Positions 1-12,587 are shown, counted from the stretch's first letter. The stretch: 64,000 nucleotides of DNA from Colocasia esculenta (GCA_014218235.1 CM024758.1:74038206-74102205), one strand, 5' to 3'. Notes: generated from the letters alone by a model not told the origin. Numbers and translations are program-made.

Positions 1-2716
1 ACGACATCTGCCTACATCATGATTTTGATTGTGCATATGTTGCTCTGTTTCGGCCAGACAGAGCAGAGGAGCTCTGTCCAGTGAAAGGGAGAAGCTACTG
101 TCGGGATTTTCCAGTGATCAGGCTTTCTGGTGGCTTGTGCAGCGCGAGTTCCATGCGAGGATGACGTCTGGAGCATGGACGTGCCAGCGACGTGGAGTTT
201 TTGGCGTTCTTTGAGCTCGTTTAAGTGGTAGAGAGACTTCCTTCTTGTGTTACTTTGTTTTGAATGGATTAAAGGGTGGAAGAATGTTTGGGTGGTGTGC
301 CATAGTGTAGAGATCATGTTTACTTCTTTAAGTTTCCATTTGTATTGGATGTGAATGGGTTTTCTTGTGGAGAAGGTGGCCTCTGCCATTGAGCTGAGTT
401 CACTGTCGCGTTGGAAACGCGATGGGGTTCACCATCACATTCATGTCATGAACGTGATGCCGTGAGACATAGCGTTTCAGTTTCTGTTTGGTGTGCTGTA
501 CCGTTTAGCGTAAACGTGACCGTGAGGTCCGTCGCGTTTATGCTTGGTACCGATTGGTGGCTATCAATTGTTGTTAATGTGTATCGATTGGTGTAAACGC
601 GACGGGTTTGTCTATCGTGGTTTTCACTCTGATTGCGGTTTGGCTTGAAGGCGACGTATCAGGCCATCGTGATTATATCGCGGCACGGCCTTGTCACATT
701 AGCCTTGTGGTCGCTCGGACAGGTCGTCTCAATTTGAAAGACGATGCCTGTGTCCGTCGCGTCTTGTTAGGTCGTGGGTGTGTGTTGGTTTTAGCTTGTG
801 GCAGTGGGTGCCGTGTGTGTGGGGCAGTGAGGGTCCTGTGTTGACCTAGCCTTGTCTTTTGCTATCATTTTAAAGTTGCTTAAGATGGTTAATGTTAGTA
901 AAACATGAGTAGGATTAATGAGTTGGTTTATGATGAATTGATGATTCATGTTAAACATATGTAGCGTGTTATTGTATTAAGTTAAGTGGTTAATATTCAT
1001 TGTGGTTTAGTGTTGCTATGGAGGTCATGAGATGACCTATGACAGGCAAGGTTATTACGTGATAGTGTAATTCATGTATGTATCGGTGTAGGTTGCCTTG
1101 GAGGTCACATGGTGACCGGTGATGAGCTAATTAAAAAGCATGTGTACGATGGTTTATAAATAATGATTGTTTAAGCATGTATTGTGGTTTGTGTGCTAGC
1201 CGAGTTTGGTGGTTCGGCGCCTATTCTGGAATGCCTCTTCAATCGGTTACCCAATGTTCTTTGTGAGCCAAGCATGTGTGTTTGTTGTGCTTAGGGTTTG
1301 TCCCGATACGGAGTGTGTACCATCGAGGTCTGTGTCATCTTCCTGGACACCCTCACTCATGTGTTTGAGTTGTACGTCCGGCGAAGGGAAAGACGGCAGT
1401 GGGGCAGCGACTTGTGTTGAGTTGGCTTTGTGTTTTGTAGCTTGTAGCGTGCTCGTGGTTGGGGGACAGACACCAGTAGACGTACTTGTCCCCAGCTAGT
1501 CCCATGTTTCCAATGCCTCACTTTAGGGAGCTCAGGTCGGAGTCCCTAAAGGTGCTAGGCATGGGCCTGTAGATGTGTGGTCTGCAGGTGTGTTGTTGGT
1601 TGGTCTCCACCGTTGGTTGTCTTTCTGTGTTTTTGGAGTGGTAGCTAGACCGAGTAGTCCGTGGAAATGAGACTAAGAGGTAGTTCTTGTGTTGTATTGT
1701 CCAGGTTGGATACTGACGTCATGAACCAGTAGTCTGTTCCCATGTGGTGGCGTTGTTCCTTTCCGACTCGTGCTTTGCCACTGGTTGTGGCTTATGTGTA
1801 GTGACTTGTTGGTTGAGGTTTTACCGTTAGGGTGTGCCTTGGTGGTGGCACAGTTGTGGTTGTGGTTCCATGGTGGTACCTCATGGTGGTAGGTATCTGT
1901 ACCTTTTATGGGTAGCCGTTTGTTGTGGTACGTCGCTTACCATCCTTTCCAGATGTTGTGGTGAACTTGTGTTCCGTGGAGGTCGTGTGGTGTGACCTTC
2001 CACTTGTTGTATTTTACCCTTCTCTGGATAAGCTTCTGATTGTGGTTTCAGTGTGTGGTGGATTGGCATGCTGATGCTAGTCCTGCTACCCTACGTGGGT
2101 AGTTTGCCTATGAGGCTAGTAGCTTAGGTAGTGGTTGCCTGTGAAGCTAGTAGCTTAGGCGGTGGTTTGCCTGTGAGGCTTGTGGCCTAGGCGTTTTCAG
2201 TGGTTGAGTGGACTAGTGATGTTGTGCTGGTCCTGTTGTGCCTCTTACTTTTCGAGGATTATGTTAGCTAGTGTGAACATATTTTAATTGCATCTTAATT
2301 ATCTCTAGTGTGAGCATGTTATGGTTTGGCTATCGGTGTTGCTAGTGAGACCCTTTGGGGTTGAGATTTCTTTAGTTTTCAGGTGTAAGCCGTTTGTGTG
2401 GCTTGCAGAGGCGTTGTGGCAGACTTGTACCAGCATTAGTAGAGTTAGTTGTGTTGTGTGAGCTTGTGCTCCCTTGGGGTATGCCCCACGTAGTTGTACT
2501 TTTCTCTTGGACATGTAATAATGTATTGGGACAGTTGTACTTACTGGTATAAAGGTATGAGCACATGTACTTTCTTGTGTCTTATACAGTTGTGGTTGTC
2601 TTTTATATTCCTACTAGACACTTGTGCGTGTTATCCCTTGTGAAACTTCGGTCTGTTCGCAGGAGGCGGGTCTGGATATGGAACCTTATTGGTCATAAAT
2701 ATCCAGGGCCGTTACA
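1..2716 (+). mobile_element. B-type Ty3/gypsy LTR, 5' end cut by window
   Basis: The segment ends in a CATAAATAT box and GCCGTTACA, the same 3' end as the other B-type LTRs here (17,271; complement of 3,397, 9,000 and 56,475). The block 1,206-1,560 (phrases such as GTACGTCCGGC and TTCCTGGACACCCTCACTC) recurs inverted at about 5,170-5,340, 10,760-10,930 and 54,430-54,500, and directly at about 20,150-20,360. No protein-coding region is supported; ORFs here are short and unconserved. Bases 400-730 repeat GTCGCGTT/AACGCGA-type words. No primer site follows the 3' end, so this is a solo LTR or a 3' LTR. Compared with other B copies it lacks a 69-nt hairpin block (see findings). Confidence 0.75.
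2107..2196 (+). repeat. 31-33 bp tandem repeat inside B-type LTR
   Basis: About three units of the form TGCCTnTGARGCTAGTAGC followed by TTAGGnRGTGGT. Related units occur in the other B-type LTR copies (about 4,030-4,090, 9,635-9,695, 16,733-16,800, 56,945-57,010), so the array is an ancestral part of the LTR. Confidence 0.7.
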
Positions 2717-2969
2717 GTCTGGCTACACAATCATTCTCAATAGTAACACCTTCCATTTTCACAATCTCTGCCAGATTGTGATCGATTTTCTGAGCTTCTA
2801 CTATCTACCAATACATTGATGGTTCAATAGCAATGCTGGCCAACACTGCTCGTCGCTGACTGTTTGGAACAAATAAAGAATTTTCTACTATTTCCTCATA
2901 TAGCTTCCACTCTCTGATCATCATTTGACTTAAAATTGTCTTTCTACTCAATGCGTCTGCTACTACATT
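2717..2969 (-). pseudogene. Chromovirus pol fragment (RNase H-integrase linker)
   Basis: On the minus strand this aligns by eye with the linker between RNase H and integrase of element C (56,100-56,340), including the ADALSRK-like start at the right edge and the tryptophan-containing stretch after it. It has no open frame and no catalytic domain. It is cut at the left by the B-type LTR, which lies in the opposite orientation, and at the right it abuts LINE sequence. It cannot encode a product. Confidence 0.65.
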
Positions 2970-3396
2970 TTCCTTTCTCGGCTGGCAGGGCTAGTCTTAT
3001 TAATTCAGTCTCAATTCCATCCCCATTTATATTGTTGCGGCGATTTCCATCTTTAAGACAGTTGTTAAATACATTGAGAAATCTTGTGCCAATTCTTTTG
3101 GAGTGGAACAGATGGTATTCATCGAAAGCATGGGTTTCTTGGGACATTATCCATCGTCCTATAGCATAAGGAGGGCTGACATTAAGAGTTATGGAATATT
3201 CAACTTTCCCTTGCTACTAAACAAATTGGAATATTTACCATGCTAATTCAATGTGGGCCACTTATGCCAGGACAAGATTTAAGGTGGATTTTGGTGCACC
3301 TTTCAAGAATTCCATTCCTCATGGTATTCTAGAGTGATCTTAATATAGCTCATCATACTGTCATTAATAATTCAAAGTGGGTTATTGGAGATGGTA
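2970..3396 (+). pseudogene. L1-type LINE reverse transcriptase, left part
   Basis: The plus strand reads AGRASLINSVSIPSPFI (typical of plant L1 RTs after the palm domain) and then, through frameshifts, a W-ATYARTRF-like segment and SKWVIGDG just before 3,396. The SKWVIGDG...SVDFW motif of plant L1 ORF2 continues on the far side of the LTR element at 12,588. The piece starts abruptly at the pol fragment, so the endonuclease and most of the RT are missing. It is non-functional. Confidence 0.8.
3392..3396. repeat. Target-site duplication TGGTA, left copy
   Basis: Identical to 12,583-12,587 on the other side of the 3,397-12,582 element. A 5-bp duplication is the norm for LTR retrotransposon integrase and fixes the element's limits. 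Confidence 0.9.
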
Positions 3397-3755
3397 TGTA
3401 ACAGACCGGGGTATTTATGCCCATTAAGGCTCCATATCCAGATCCGTCTCCCGCGAACGCACCGAAGTGTCGCAAGGGATATCTCACACACGTGTCCAGT
3501 AAGAGTATAAAAGACAAACACAAGAATATAAGACACAAGAAAGTACATGTGCTCATATCTGTTCACAATTTTGTACAACTGTCCCATCACATTAATACAT
3601 GTCCAATTAAAAAGAGTACAACTACCTGGGGCATACCCGAGGGAGCACAAGCTCACACAACACTAACTACTAAACAACTGCTGGTGGTACAAGTCTGACA
3701 CAACACCGCTGCAAGCCAAACACACGGCAAGCCCTGAAAAGAAACTGTAGGGGAG

Positions 3756-3780
3756 TGAGCCTCAACAAGTCACTGGCTCA
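3756..3780 (-). promoter_or_regulatory. Conserved LTR hairpin, LARD left LTR
   Basis: Minus strand TGAGCC, 13-nt loop, GGCTCA, preceded by TAC and followed by a pyrimidine-rich stretch ending TTTTCAG|GG at 3,734-3,742. It lies 359 nt from the LTR 3' end. Role unknown. Confidence 0.6.
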
Positions 3781-6639
3781 GTAGGGGCTACCCAAAACAA
3801 CACTGTAACCACAAACTCTCAACCCCAATGGGTTCACTGGCAACACCAATAACCAAACCATTTCATGCTCACATCATTACAATAAATAACAATTAAACAT
3901 GCTCATGATAATAAACATAAAGTCCTCCAAAGAAAAGTAGGACTACAGGACTAATATAATATCATTAGTCAGCCCAACAACTAAAGTGCCTAAACCACAG
4001 TCTCATTGGCACACAGCTACAACAACTGGTTGCCTAAGCTATAAGCCACACAGGCAAGTCACTGCCTAAACTGCAAGCTTCACAGGCAAACTTCAAACAC
4101 TTGAGTAACAGGACTGCTAACGAAGAGCTGATCCTTTATACTCCAAATCACACTACATCGAAAAACTACACACAAGGTAACAGAACTGGCTACCACGAAG
4201 CCAATCCATAACACACTAAAACTATAATTGGAATCATACCCAAGAAGAGTAAAACTCAACAAGTGGAAGGTCTTACACAGCCTCCACGGAGCATAGCTCT
4301 ACTGAACCACAATATGCCTAGGCCACAAGCCTCATCGGCAAATTACCCACAAAGGTAACATAATTAATAATCACAAACTAATCCACAATAAATTATAAAC
4401 AAAGATCTACTTAAAATAGATAAGATACAACAAGTGGCAGGTCAAACCACAAGACCTCCACAACACACAAGTACCCGGAAAGGTTAGTACACAATGTACC
4501 ACCATAAAACTACAAGGTAATCCACGAAGAATATAGGTACCTGCTACTCTGAGGTACCACAACACAAACACCCGAACTAGGGTACAAGAAGGTAGTAAAC
4601 ACCACACTAAACCACAATTATATTATACCTTTACTTAGGCACAATATTACAAGTGAAACCTCAACCGGCAAATCACATAAACTACAACTCAACCACAATT
4701 GTGCCAACACCAGGGCACACCTCAAACTGGTCAAACCTCGACCACGAGTCACAAACTCACAAACTACGACAAATAGCAAAGCACGAGTCAAGCTACAACT
4801 AGTGCAGGCAAAGCACGAGTCAGAAAGAACGACGCCACCACACGGGAACGGACTACTGGCTGATCAGGCCAATATCCAACCCGGACAACACAACACAAGA
4901 ACAACCTCTCAGCCTCGCAGTCACGGACGAAAGGTCCAACTGCCGCTCCACGAGAACAAGTCAAACAACTGTGGAGACCAACCAACACCACACCTGCAGA
5001 CACACAGCTACAGGCCCATGCCTGGCACCTCTAGAGTCTCTGGCCGGAGCACTCTAAAGTGAGGCACTGGAAAACAGGACTAGCTGGGGACCAGTGTCGA
5101 CTACTGGTGTCCGTACCCCCAACTACGAGCGCGCTACAAGCGACTACACACCCACACACAAGCCGCTGCCCTACTGTCGTCTTTCCCTCAGCCGGACGTA
5201 CAACTCAAGCACAGGAGTGAGGGTGTCCAGGAAGACGACACAACCTCAACAGTACAACACAAGTACCGGGACAAAACCCCGAGCACAGCAAACACACGTG
5301 CCTGGCTCACAAAGAACCTGGGGTACCCGACTAGAGAGGCATTCCGGAATAGGCGCCGGACCACCACACTCGGCTAGCACAAACCACGATACTTACACAT
5401 ATAGCCTTTACTTATAATTCACAATATACATATGTTAGGATTAGCTTAACATTGGTCACCATGTGACCCCAAAGCTATCCCACACCAACACATACCTGAA
5501 CCACAAACTTGCCTATCATTGGTCATCTCATGACCTCCGTGGCAATAAACACCACTTAATACATAAATCAATATAATATAATTCGAAAGACAATAACAAA
5601 CCAGGGCTAGGTCAATGTGGACCTTCACTGCCCAAACACCACAAAGTCATGGCTGGGCTCACACAGGAACCTCACTGCCCAGTTACTACGACAAATCATA
5701 AGTACTACATTACGACAAAGTGTATAATATACACACACTCAAACCACGTAGATAGCACGTGTATAATACACCCTGGTTGGTGTACCACACGTCTACCACA
5801 TAAACCACATGTCCAACACATGGACAACGCACTCCATGAGTGCCACGGGTGCCAACACCACACATACTACATAAAGCAATACGTACATCACACATTAATC
5901 ACATAAAAATGCCCATTCAAGCAGTATGCTCCAAGAGCATAACAAGTGCATGGCTCACACTGGTCATCGCCATGCACACACAAACACGTAATATTCATAA
6001 CCAGAAAAGCTACGTAAACAACACTGCATGGATACATGCACAAGTTGGCGGCAACATCGACTGCCGCTTGAAGGAAGTAAACGGCAAGCGATCTAGCCGT
6101 TTATATCTTGGCTGATGAACCTGGCGTCAATCGATGTTGACGCCAAGATCTTCAACCCAGACCCTGCAGAAACCCTAATCCGAATCTACAGGTTTCCCAA
6201 CTATTTTAACTACAGGAAAACATATAAAAAGCAGTTCCTTAAATACCAGAACCCAAAACAACCCTTACAACATGCTTCATTCGCTAAATTACTCAAACCA
6301 CCCATTAACCCCACATGGTGCAACTTAATCCGAAAATACAATAAAAATGCTGGTTCAAGTGATTAAATCGTGTTTTAATGTTTCTAACAAGCTAACAGGT
6401 TCGACCCCTACCTCAGAAACGCAATTAAACTCCCGAAGAACCTCGAATCACGCCGAAATCCGAGAAACGTCCCACGAACACCGCGCTCCAATCCGCCATT
6501 CCCGCCCGATCTGCCGCTACCACGCGCACCACGGCCTTCCCACGAGCTCCCGCCGACCGTCAGAACTCGCGAAGAAGCTCAAGGGCAAAGGTGGGGGAAG
6601 AGGAAGGGAGAAGGAGAGAAAGAACAGAGCTCGGGTCTG

Positions 6640-6647
6640 TATAAAAA
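6640..6647 (+). promoter_or_regulatory. TATA-like box on the strand opposite the element
   Basis: TATAAAAA reads on the plus strand, antisense to the element; the same box is at 12,236-12,243 in the other LTR. On the minus strand the same spot reads TTTTTATA followed by a strong CT-rich tract, so an AT-rich minus-strand promoter is equally possible. Confidence 0.35.
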
Positions 6648-6983
6648 CACAGGCCTGTCAGGTTAACGTCAACCCTTGGGCCGTTTAACCAGACCGCCAC
6701 AACTAGACGTCCACAAAGCTTGACGCCAAGTTCACAACTCGACGTCCACATCGATGGACGCTAAAACCATGTTAACGGCACACCATTGCCGCCAACACAC
6801 AGTCGACGTCACCCACCTGGACGCCAACACACTGCTGATGTCCAGCAAGCTGAACACCAACACGGACCCAAACCAAACCCGGTAAGGATCTAATAAGGAA
6901 CACACAACACTAATGGGCCTCACATTGGCCACCAAACCACTAAACCTGGATCCACGGGGATCCGGAAAACGCGCGACGTTACA

Positions 6984-7061
6984 TTATTATCACCTAAAAA
7001 CAAATGTCGTCCTCGACATATAAAACAAATCACATAAACCAAATTATCACCTAAAAACAAA
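6984..7061 (-). promoter_or_regulatory. Doubled plus-strand primer-like tail
   Basis: On the minus strand TTTTTAGGTGATAAT occurs twice (about 7,043-7,060 and 6,986-7,002), the second directly before the 3' LTR and preceded by a GTCGAGGACGACATTTG tail. The same doubling occurs in element C at 18,950/19,031 and 54,768/54,691. The tract is less purine-pure than usual. Confidence 0.6.
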
Positions 7062-8985
7062 TAAAGCCGATCACAGAACAAGTAGGATACTCTTTCTCTG
7101 CTTCAGCCTTTCAATTCATTTCACAATTACTCTGTTCTGTCGATTCCATTGCTTTTCTTTAGCTTTCAACCGTAGGCGATCCTACCTTGCCAATGGTGCT
7201 TTATCTCCTTGGACTGAACCTGCTTCCACAATTTCTGGGCTGTGTTTGCAACATTTCTTTCAAAACCACTTTACCTTTTTCAAATATCTTACACTGTAAT
7301 ATTCTTTCATACCACCATTTTCTTTTCCATTTATCACTGCTTGTTGTTATCCTGCCTCATTTGCATTCACATTTACAACTGACACTTCTTCAAAGAAAAC
7401 CAATCACCATCTTTGAATTTCCTGCTCTTTCATATTATTCTGCTCACACTGCTTAAAGTCAATCTCTGATTAAAAACCATAATAAACTCTGTTCCTTTAT
7501 TCCACTACGCAAAACTTTACACTTTCTCTTTATCCCAGTAAACTTGAACAATCTCTGAATATTAAATCTTTCTTTGCTTCCACTTCCGCTGCGCTACTCT
7601 GATCACACTGAACACTTTTGCAAAATATTCCACAATTTCTGCTCATATTATTACTTTCAATTACTTTCTTTTGGCTTCAACTGCTTTTCAAATCATTTCA
7701 TTCAATTAATTCATGCTGAAGAAATTACTGCAATTTCTGATCTGCCAAACCGCTATTGACATATTGTGCTTTTCATATATCTTTCCTGCTTTACTGACAT
7801 TCTCTGGCAAATTCTCATAATTCCGGGGCATAAACTTTTCAAATACTCTTTAATTAATCTGTTCCTGCTCCTGCATGAAACTCTGGAATATCTTAATAAC
7901 AATTCCTTTCTGCTTAATTGAATCATTTCATTGCACCAACATGCAAACTCTAACTGACATTTCCTGACTTATCTGACTTTATTAACTTCACCATTTGCTA
8001 AATTCTTCCTTTCTTTAATCCATATCCTTTCTGCAAAATACCTTTCTTATTTCATTAAATATTCTTTCTGAAAAACTTTTCATAATCTGCCATTCATCAA
8101 CTAAATATTCCTCTTGTGCAATTTTCACAAATTCTTATTGCACACTAATCCTTCTTTTCTCTCTTTCTTTATTCAACTGATCCTTTCAATACATATTTAT
8201 ACAAATCCTCATATCACACTTCCTGTTACCATCATTATTCATAACAACACTTTTCTCAAATTTCCCACCTCAGGTACACTTAATCATCACTATTCTTTTA
8301 TGTACCAGTACCTCTTTTAAAGCTGATATGCTTTACTTAATCATATCAAACTCTTCATAACACTAATCACATTCTCTTCCACACTGTTTCTTAATATCAT
8401 CTGACTCAGATCTCTAATGCCACAATACATTTGCTGAGGTTCTCAACTGCAACTTATCACACACACACTGACCTGTTCCTTATCATCTTGTTACCATACA
8501 CCTGTCTCTGCCAACTTTCTATCTCATTATAACTTACTTACTGAATTCCATATCCAAACTTGCTAATCTCCTCAATTCCTTTAACTGCAAATTTTAATAA
8601 CCAAACTGATCTATCACAGAAATACTCTATACTTATTTCTGCTAACTCTGCACTTTATTAACATATAACAGGTATATCCTTCTCAGTAGTGCCCCTTCTC
8701 CTCTAATCTCTGCAACTGAAAACTTTTAAATACTATATTTAACTGCTTTAACTGCACTAGTGCCAGGATGCTACCACACAACTTATGCCACTATCCACGT
8801 TGTGGCACAACAACTGCTCACAACTACCAATTTAACAAACAAAAACACACGGTTTACGTGCCAAAAGCTCACGTAAAAACTACTTTATATCACACAAAAC
8901 CTCAGACTTACTACCAGCAGTGGACATTAATCCATGTATTGGGACATTGTACTTTCAATGTCTTTTCATATTCTAACTGGACATT

Positions 8986-8997
8986 GCTCTGATACCA
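8986..8997 (-). other. Primer binding site, initiator tRNA-Met
   Basis: Minus strand TGGTATCAGAGC, 12 bases complementary to the 3' end of plant initiator tRNA-Met, two bases from the LTR end at 9,000. It fixes the orientation of the element. Confidence 0.9.
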
Positions 8998-8999
8998 AC

Positions 9000-11900
9000 T
9001 GTAACGGACCGGGGTATTTATGCCCATTAAGGCTCCATATCCAGATCCGCCTCCCGCGAACGCACCGAAGTGTCGCAAGGGATATCTCACACACGTGTCC
9101 AGTAAGAGTATAAAAGACAAACCACAAGAATATAAGACACAAGAAAGTACATGTGCTCATATCTGTTCACAATTTGTACAACTGTCCCATCACATTAATA
9201 CATGTCCAATTAAAAAGAGTACAACTACCTGGGGCATACCCGAGGGAGCACAAGCTCACACAACACTAACTACTAAACAACTGCTGGTGGTACAAGTCTG
9301 ACACAACACCGCTGCAAGCCAAACACACGGCAAGCCCTGAAAAGAACTGTAGGGGAGTGAGCCTCAACAAGTCACTGGCTCAGTAGGGGCTACCCAAAAC
9401 AACACTGTAACCACAAACCTCAACCCCAATGGGTCTCACTGGCAACACCAATAGCCAAACCATTTCATGCTCACATCATTACAATAAATAACAATTAAAC
9501 ATGCTCATGATAATAAACATAAAGTCCTCCAAAGAAAAGTAGGACTACAGGACTAATATAATATCATTAGTCAGCCCAACAACTAAAGTGCCTAAACCAC
9601 AGTCTCATGGCACACAGCTACAACAACTGGTTGCCTAAGCTATAAGCCACACAGGCAAGTCACTGCCTAAGCTGCAAGCTTCACAGGCAAACCTCAAACA
9701 CTTGAGTAACAGGACTGCTAACAAAGAGCTGGTCCTTTATACTCCAAACCTCACTACGTCGAAAAACTACACACAAGGTAACAGAACTGGCTACCACGAA
9801 GCCAATCCATAACACACTAAAACTATAATTGGAATCATACCAAAGAAGAGTAAAACTCAACAAGTGGAAGGTCTTACACAGCCTCCACGGAGCATAGCTC
9901 TACTGAACCACAATATGCCTAGGCCACAAGCCTCATCGGCAAATTACCCACAAAGGTAACATAATTAATAATCACAAACTAATCCACAATAAATTATAAA
10001 CAAAGATCTACTAAATAGATAAGATACAACAAGTGGCAGGTCAAACCACAAGACCTCCACAACACACAAGTACCGGAAAGGTTAGTACACAATGTACCAC
10101 CATAAAACTACAAGGTAATCCACGAAGAATATAGGTACCTGCTACTCTGAGGTACCACAACACAAACACCCGAACTAGGGTACAAGAAGGTGTAAACACC
10201 ACACTAAACCACAATTATATTATACCTTTACTTAGGCACAATATTACAAGTGAAACCAACCGGCAAGTCACATAAACCACAACTCACCACAACTGTGCCA
10301 ACACCAGGGCACACCTCAAACTGGTCAAACCTCGACACGAGTCACAAACTCACAACTACGACAAATAGCAAAGCACGAGTCAAGCTACAACTAGTGCAGG
10401 CAAAGCACGAGTCAGAAAGAACGACGCCACCACACGGGAACGGACTACTGGCTGATCAGGCCAATATCCAACCCGGACAACACAACACAAGAACAACCTC
10501 TCAGCCTCGCAGTCACGGACGAAAGGTCCAACTGCCGCTCCACGAGAAAGAAGTCAAACAACTGTGGAGACCAACCAACACCACACCTGCAGACACACAG
10601 CTACAGGCCCATGCCTGGCACCTCTAGAGTCTCTGGCCGGAGCACTCTAAAGTGAGGCACTGGAAAACAGGACTAGCTGGGGACCAGTGTCGACTACTGG
10701 TGTCCGTACCCCAACTACGAGCGCGCTACAAGCGACTACACACCCACACACAAGCCGCTGCCCTACTGTCGTCTTTCCCTCAGCCGGACGTACAACTCAA
10801 GCACAGGAGTGAGGGTGTCCAGGAAGACGACACAGACCTCAACAGTACAACACAAGTACCGGGACAAAACCCCGAGCACAGCAAACACACGTGCCTGGCT
10901 CACAAAGAACCTGGGGTACCCGACTAGAGAGGCATTCCGGAATAGGCGCCGGACCACCACACTCGGCTAGCACAAACCACGATACTTACACATATAGCCT
11001 TTACTTATAATTCACAATATACATAGTTAGGATTAGCTTAACATTGGTCACCATGTGACCCCAAAGCTATCCCACACCAACACATACCTGAACCACAAAC
11101 TTGCCTATCATTGGTCATCTCATGACCTCCGTGGCAATAAACACCACTTAATACATAAATCAATATAATATATTCGAAAGACAACAACAAACCAGGGCTA
11201 GGTCAATGTGGACCTTCACTGCCCAAACACCACAAAGTCATGGCTAGGCTCACACAGGAACCTCACTGCCCAGTTACTACGACAAATCATAAGTACTACA
11301 TTACGACAAAGTGTATAATATACACACACTCAAACCACGTAGAAACATGTATATTACACCCTGGTGGTGTACCACACGTCTACCACATAAACCACATGTC
11401 CAACACATGGACAACGCACTCCATGAGTGCCACGGGTGCCAACGCACCACAATACTACATAAAGCAATTACGTACATCACACATTATCACATAAAACATG
11501 CCCATTACAAGCAATATGCTCCAAGAGCGTAACACGTGCACTGGCTCTCACTGTCATTGCCATGCACACACAAACACGTACAATATTATAACCAGAAAAG
11601 CTACGTAAACAACACTGCATGGATACATGCACAAGTTGGCGGCAACATCGACTGCCGCTTGAAGGAAGTAAACGGCAAGCGATCTAGCCATTATATCTTG
11701 GCTGATGAACCTGGCGTCAATCGATGTTGACGCCAAGATCTTCAACCCCAGACCCTGCAGAAACCCTAATCCGAATCTACAGGTTTCCCAACTATTTTAA
11801 CTACAGGAAAAATATAAAAGCAGTTCCTTTAACATACCAGAACCCAAAACAACCCATTACCACATGCTTCATTCGCTAAAATTACTCAAACCACCCATTA

Positions 11901-12582
11901 ACCCCACATGGTGCAACTTAATCCGAAAATACAATAAAAATGCTGGTTCAAGTGATTAAATCGTGTTTTAATGTTTCTAACAAGCTAACAGGTTCGACCC
12001 CTACCTCAGAAACGCAATTAAACTCCCGAAGAACCTCGAATCACGCCGAAATCCGAGAAACGTCCCACGAACACCGCGCTCCAATCCGCCATTCCCCGCC
12101 CGATCTGCCGCTACCACGCGCACCACGGCCTTCCCACGAGCTCCCGCCGACCGTCAGAACTCGCGAAGAAGCTCAAGGGCAAAGGTGGGGGAAGAGGAAG
12201 GGAGAAGGAGAAGAAAGAACAGAGCTCGGGTCTGCTATAAAAACACAGGCCTGTCAGGTTAACGTCAACCCTTGGGCCGTTTAACCAGACCGCCACAACT
12301 AGACGTCCACAAAGCTTGACGCCAAGTTCAACAAACTCGACGTCCACATCGATGGACGCTAAAACCATGTTAACGGCACACCATTGCCGCCAACACACAG
12401 TCGACGTCACCCACCTGGACGCCAACACACTGCTGATGTCCAGCAAGCTGAACACCAACACGGACCCAAACCAAACCCGGTAAGGATCTAATAAGGAACA
12501 CACAACACTAATGGGCCTCACATTGGCCATCAAACCCACTAAACCTGGATCCACGGGGATCCGGAAAACGCGCGACGTTACA
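9000..12582 (-). repeat. 5' LTR of the LARD-like element
   Basis: 3,583 bp, nearly identical to 3,397-6,983. Differences seen by eye are mostly one-base indels in short homopolymers. It ends at 12,582 with CGACGTTACA (plus strand) followed by the TGGTA duplication. It contains the same conserved hairpin at 9,358-9,382 and the same TATA-like box at 12,236. Confidence 0.92.
9358..9382 (-). promoter_or_regulatory. Conserved LTR hairpin, LARD right LTR
   Basis: Minus strand TGAGCC...GGCTCA with 13-nt loop, 358 nt from the LTR 3' end, followed by a tract ending TTTTCAG. Confidence 0.6.
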
Positions 12583-12587
12583 TGGTA
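12583..12587. repeat. Target-site duplication TGGTA, right copy
   Basis: Matches 3,392-3,396 exactly; LINE sequence resumes immediately after it. Confidence 0.9.

Larger units (their letters stand above)
3397..6983 (-). repeat. 3' LTR of the LARD-like element
   Basis: 3,587 bp. On the minus strand it starts TGTAACGTCGCGCG and ends GGTCTGTTACA (one change from the partner LTR's GGTCCGTTACA). The U3 side (6,700-6,983) is rich in ACGTC cores and holds inverted pairs such as CGTCAA-N6-TTGACG at 6,123-6,144. A conserved hairpin lies at 3,756-3,780. No credible ORF. Confidence 0.92.
6984..8999 (-). other. Interior of the LARD-like element, non-coding
   Basis: 2,016 bp, AT-rich, plus strand strongly pyrimidine-biased (purine-rich in the sense direction). 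Neither strand shows gag, protease, RT, RNase H or integrase motifs; the longest ORFs are under 90 codons and low in complexity. Only the primer site at the right and the doubled tail motif at the left match autonomous elements. Confidence 0.85.
3397..12582 (-). mobile_element. Complete non-autonomous LTR retrotransposon (LARD-like), 9.2 kb
   Basis: Two near-identical direct repeats (3,397-6,983 and 9,000-12,582) flank a 2,016-bp interior with no coding region. The primer site TGGTATCAGAGC (complement of 8,986-8,997), two bases from the right LTR, and a tail TTTTAGGTGATAATAA next to the left LTR set transcription on the minus strand. Perfect TGGTA duplications flank the element. LTR ends are TGTAACG...CGTTACA. 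Large LTRs with a short non-coding interior fit the LARD class, which needs proteins from a partner. The shared tail and B/C-type LTR blocks point to a Tekay-type chromovirus such as element C as partner (inference). Inserted into an L1 LINE. Confidence 0.92.

Noticed and set aside
4802..6115. Plus-strand ORFs of 60-107 codons in the LARD LTR (and 10,250-11,730)
   Set aside because: Antisense to the element, with frames not kept between the two LTR copies and no recognisable motif.
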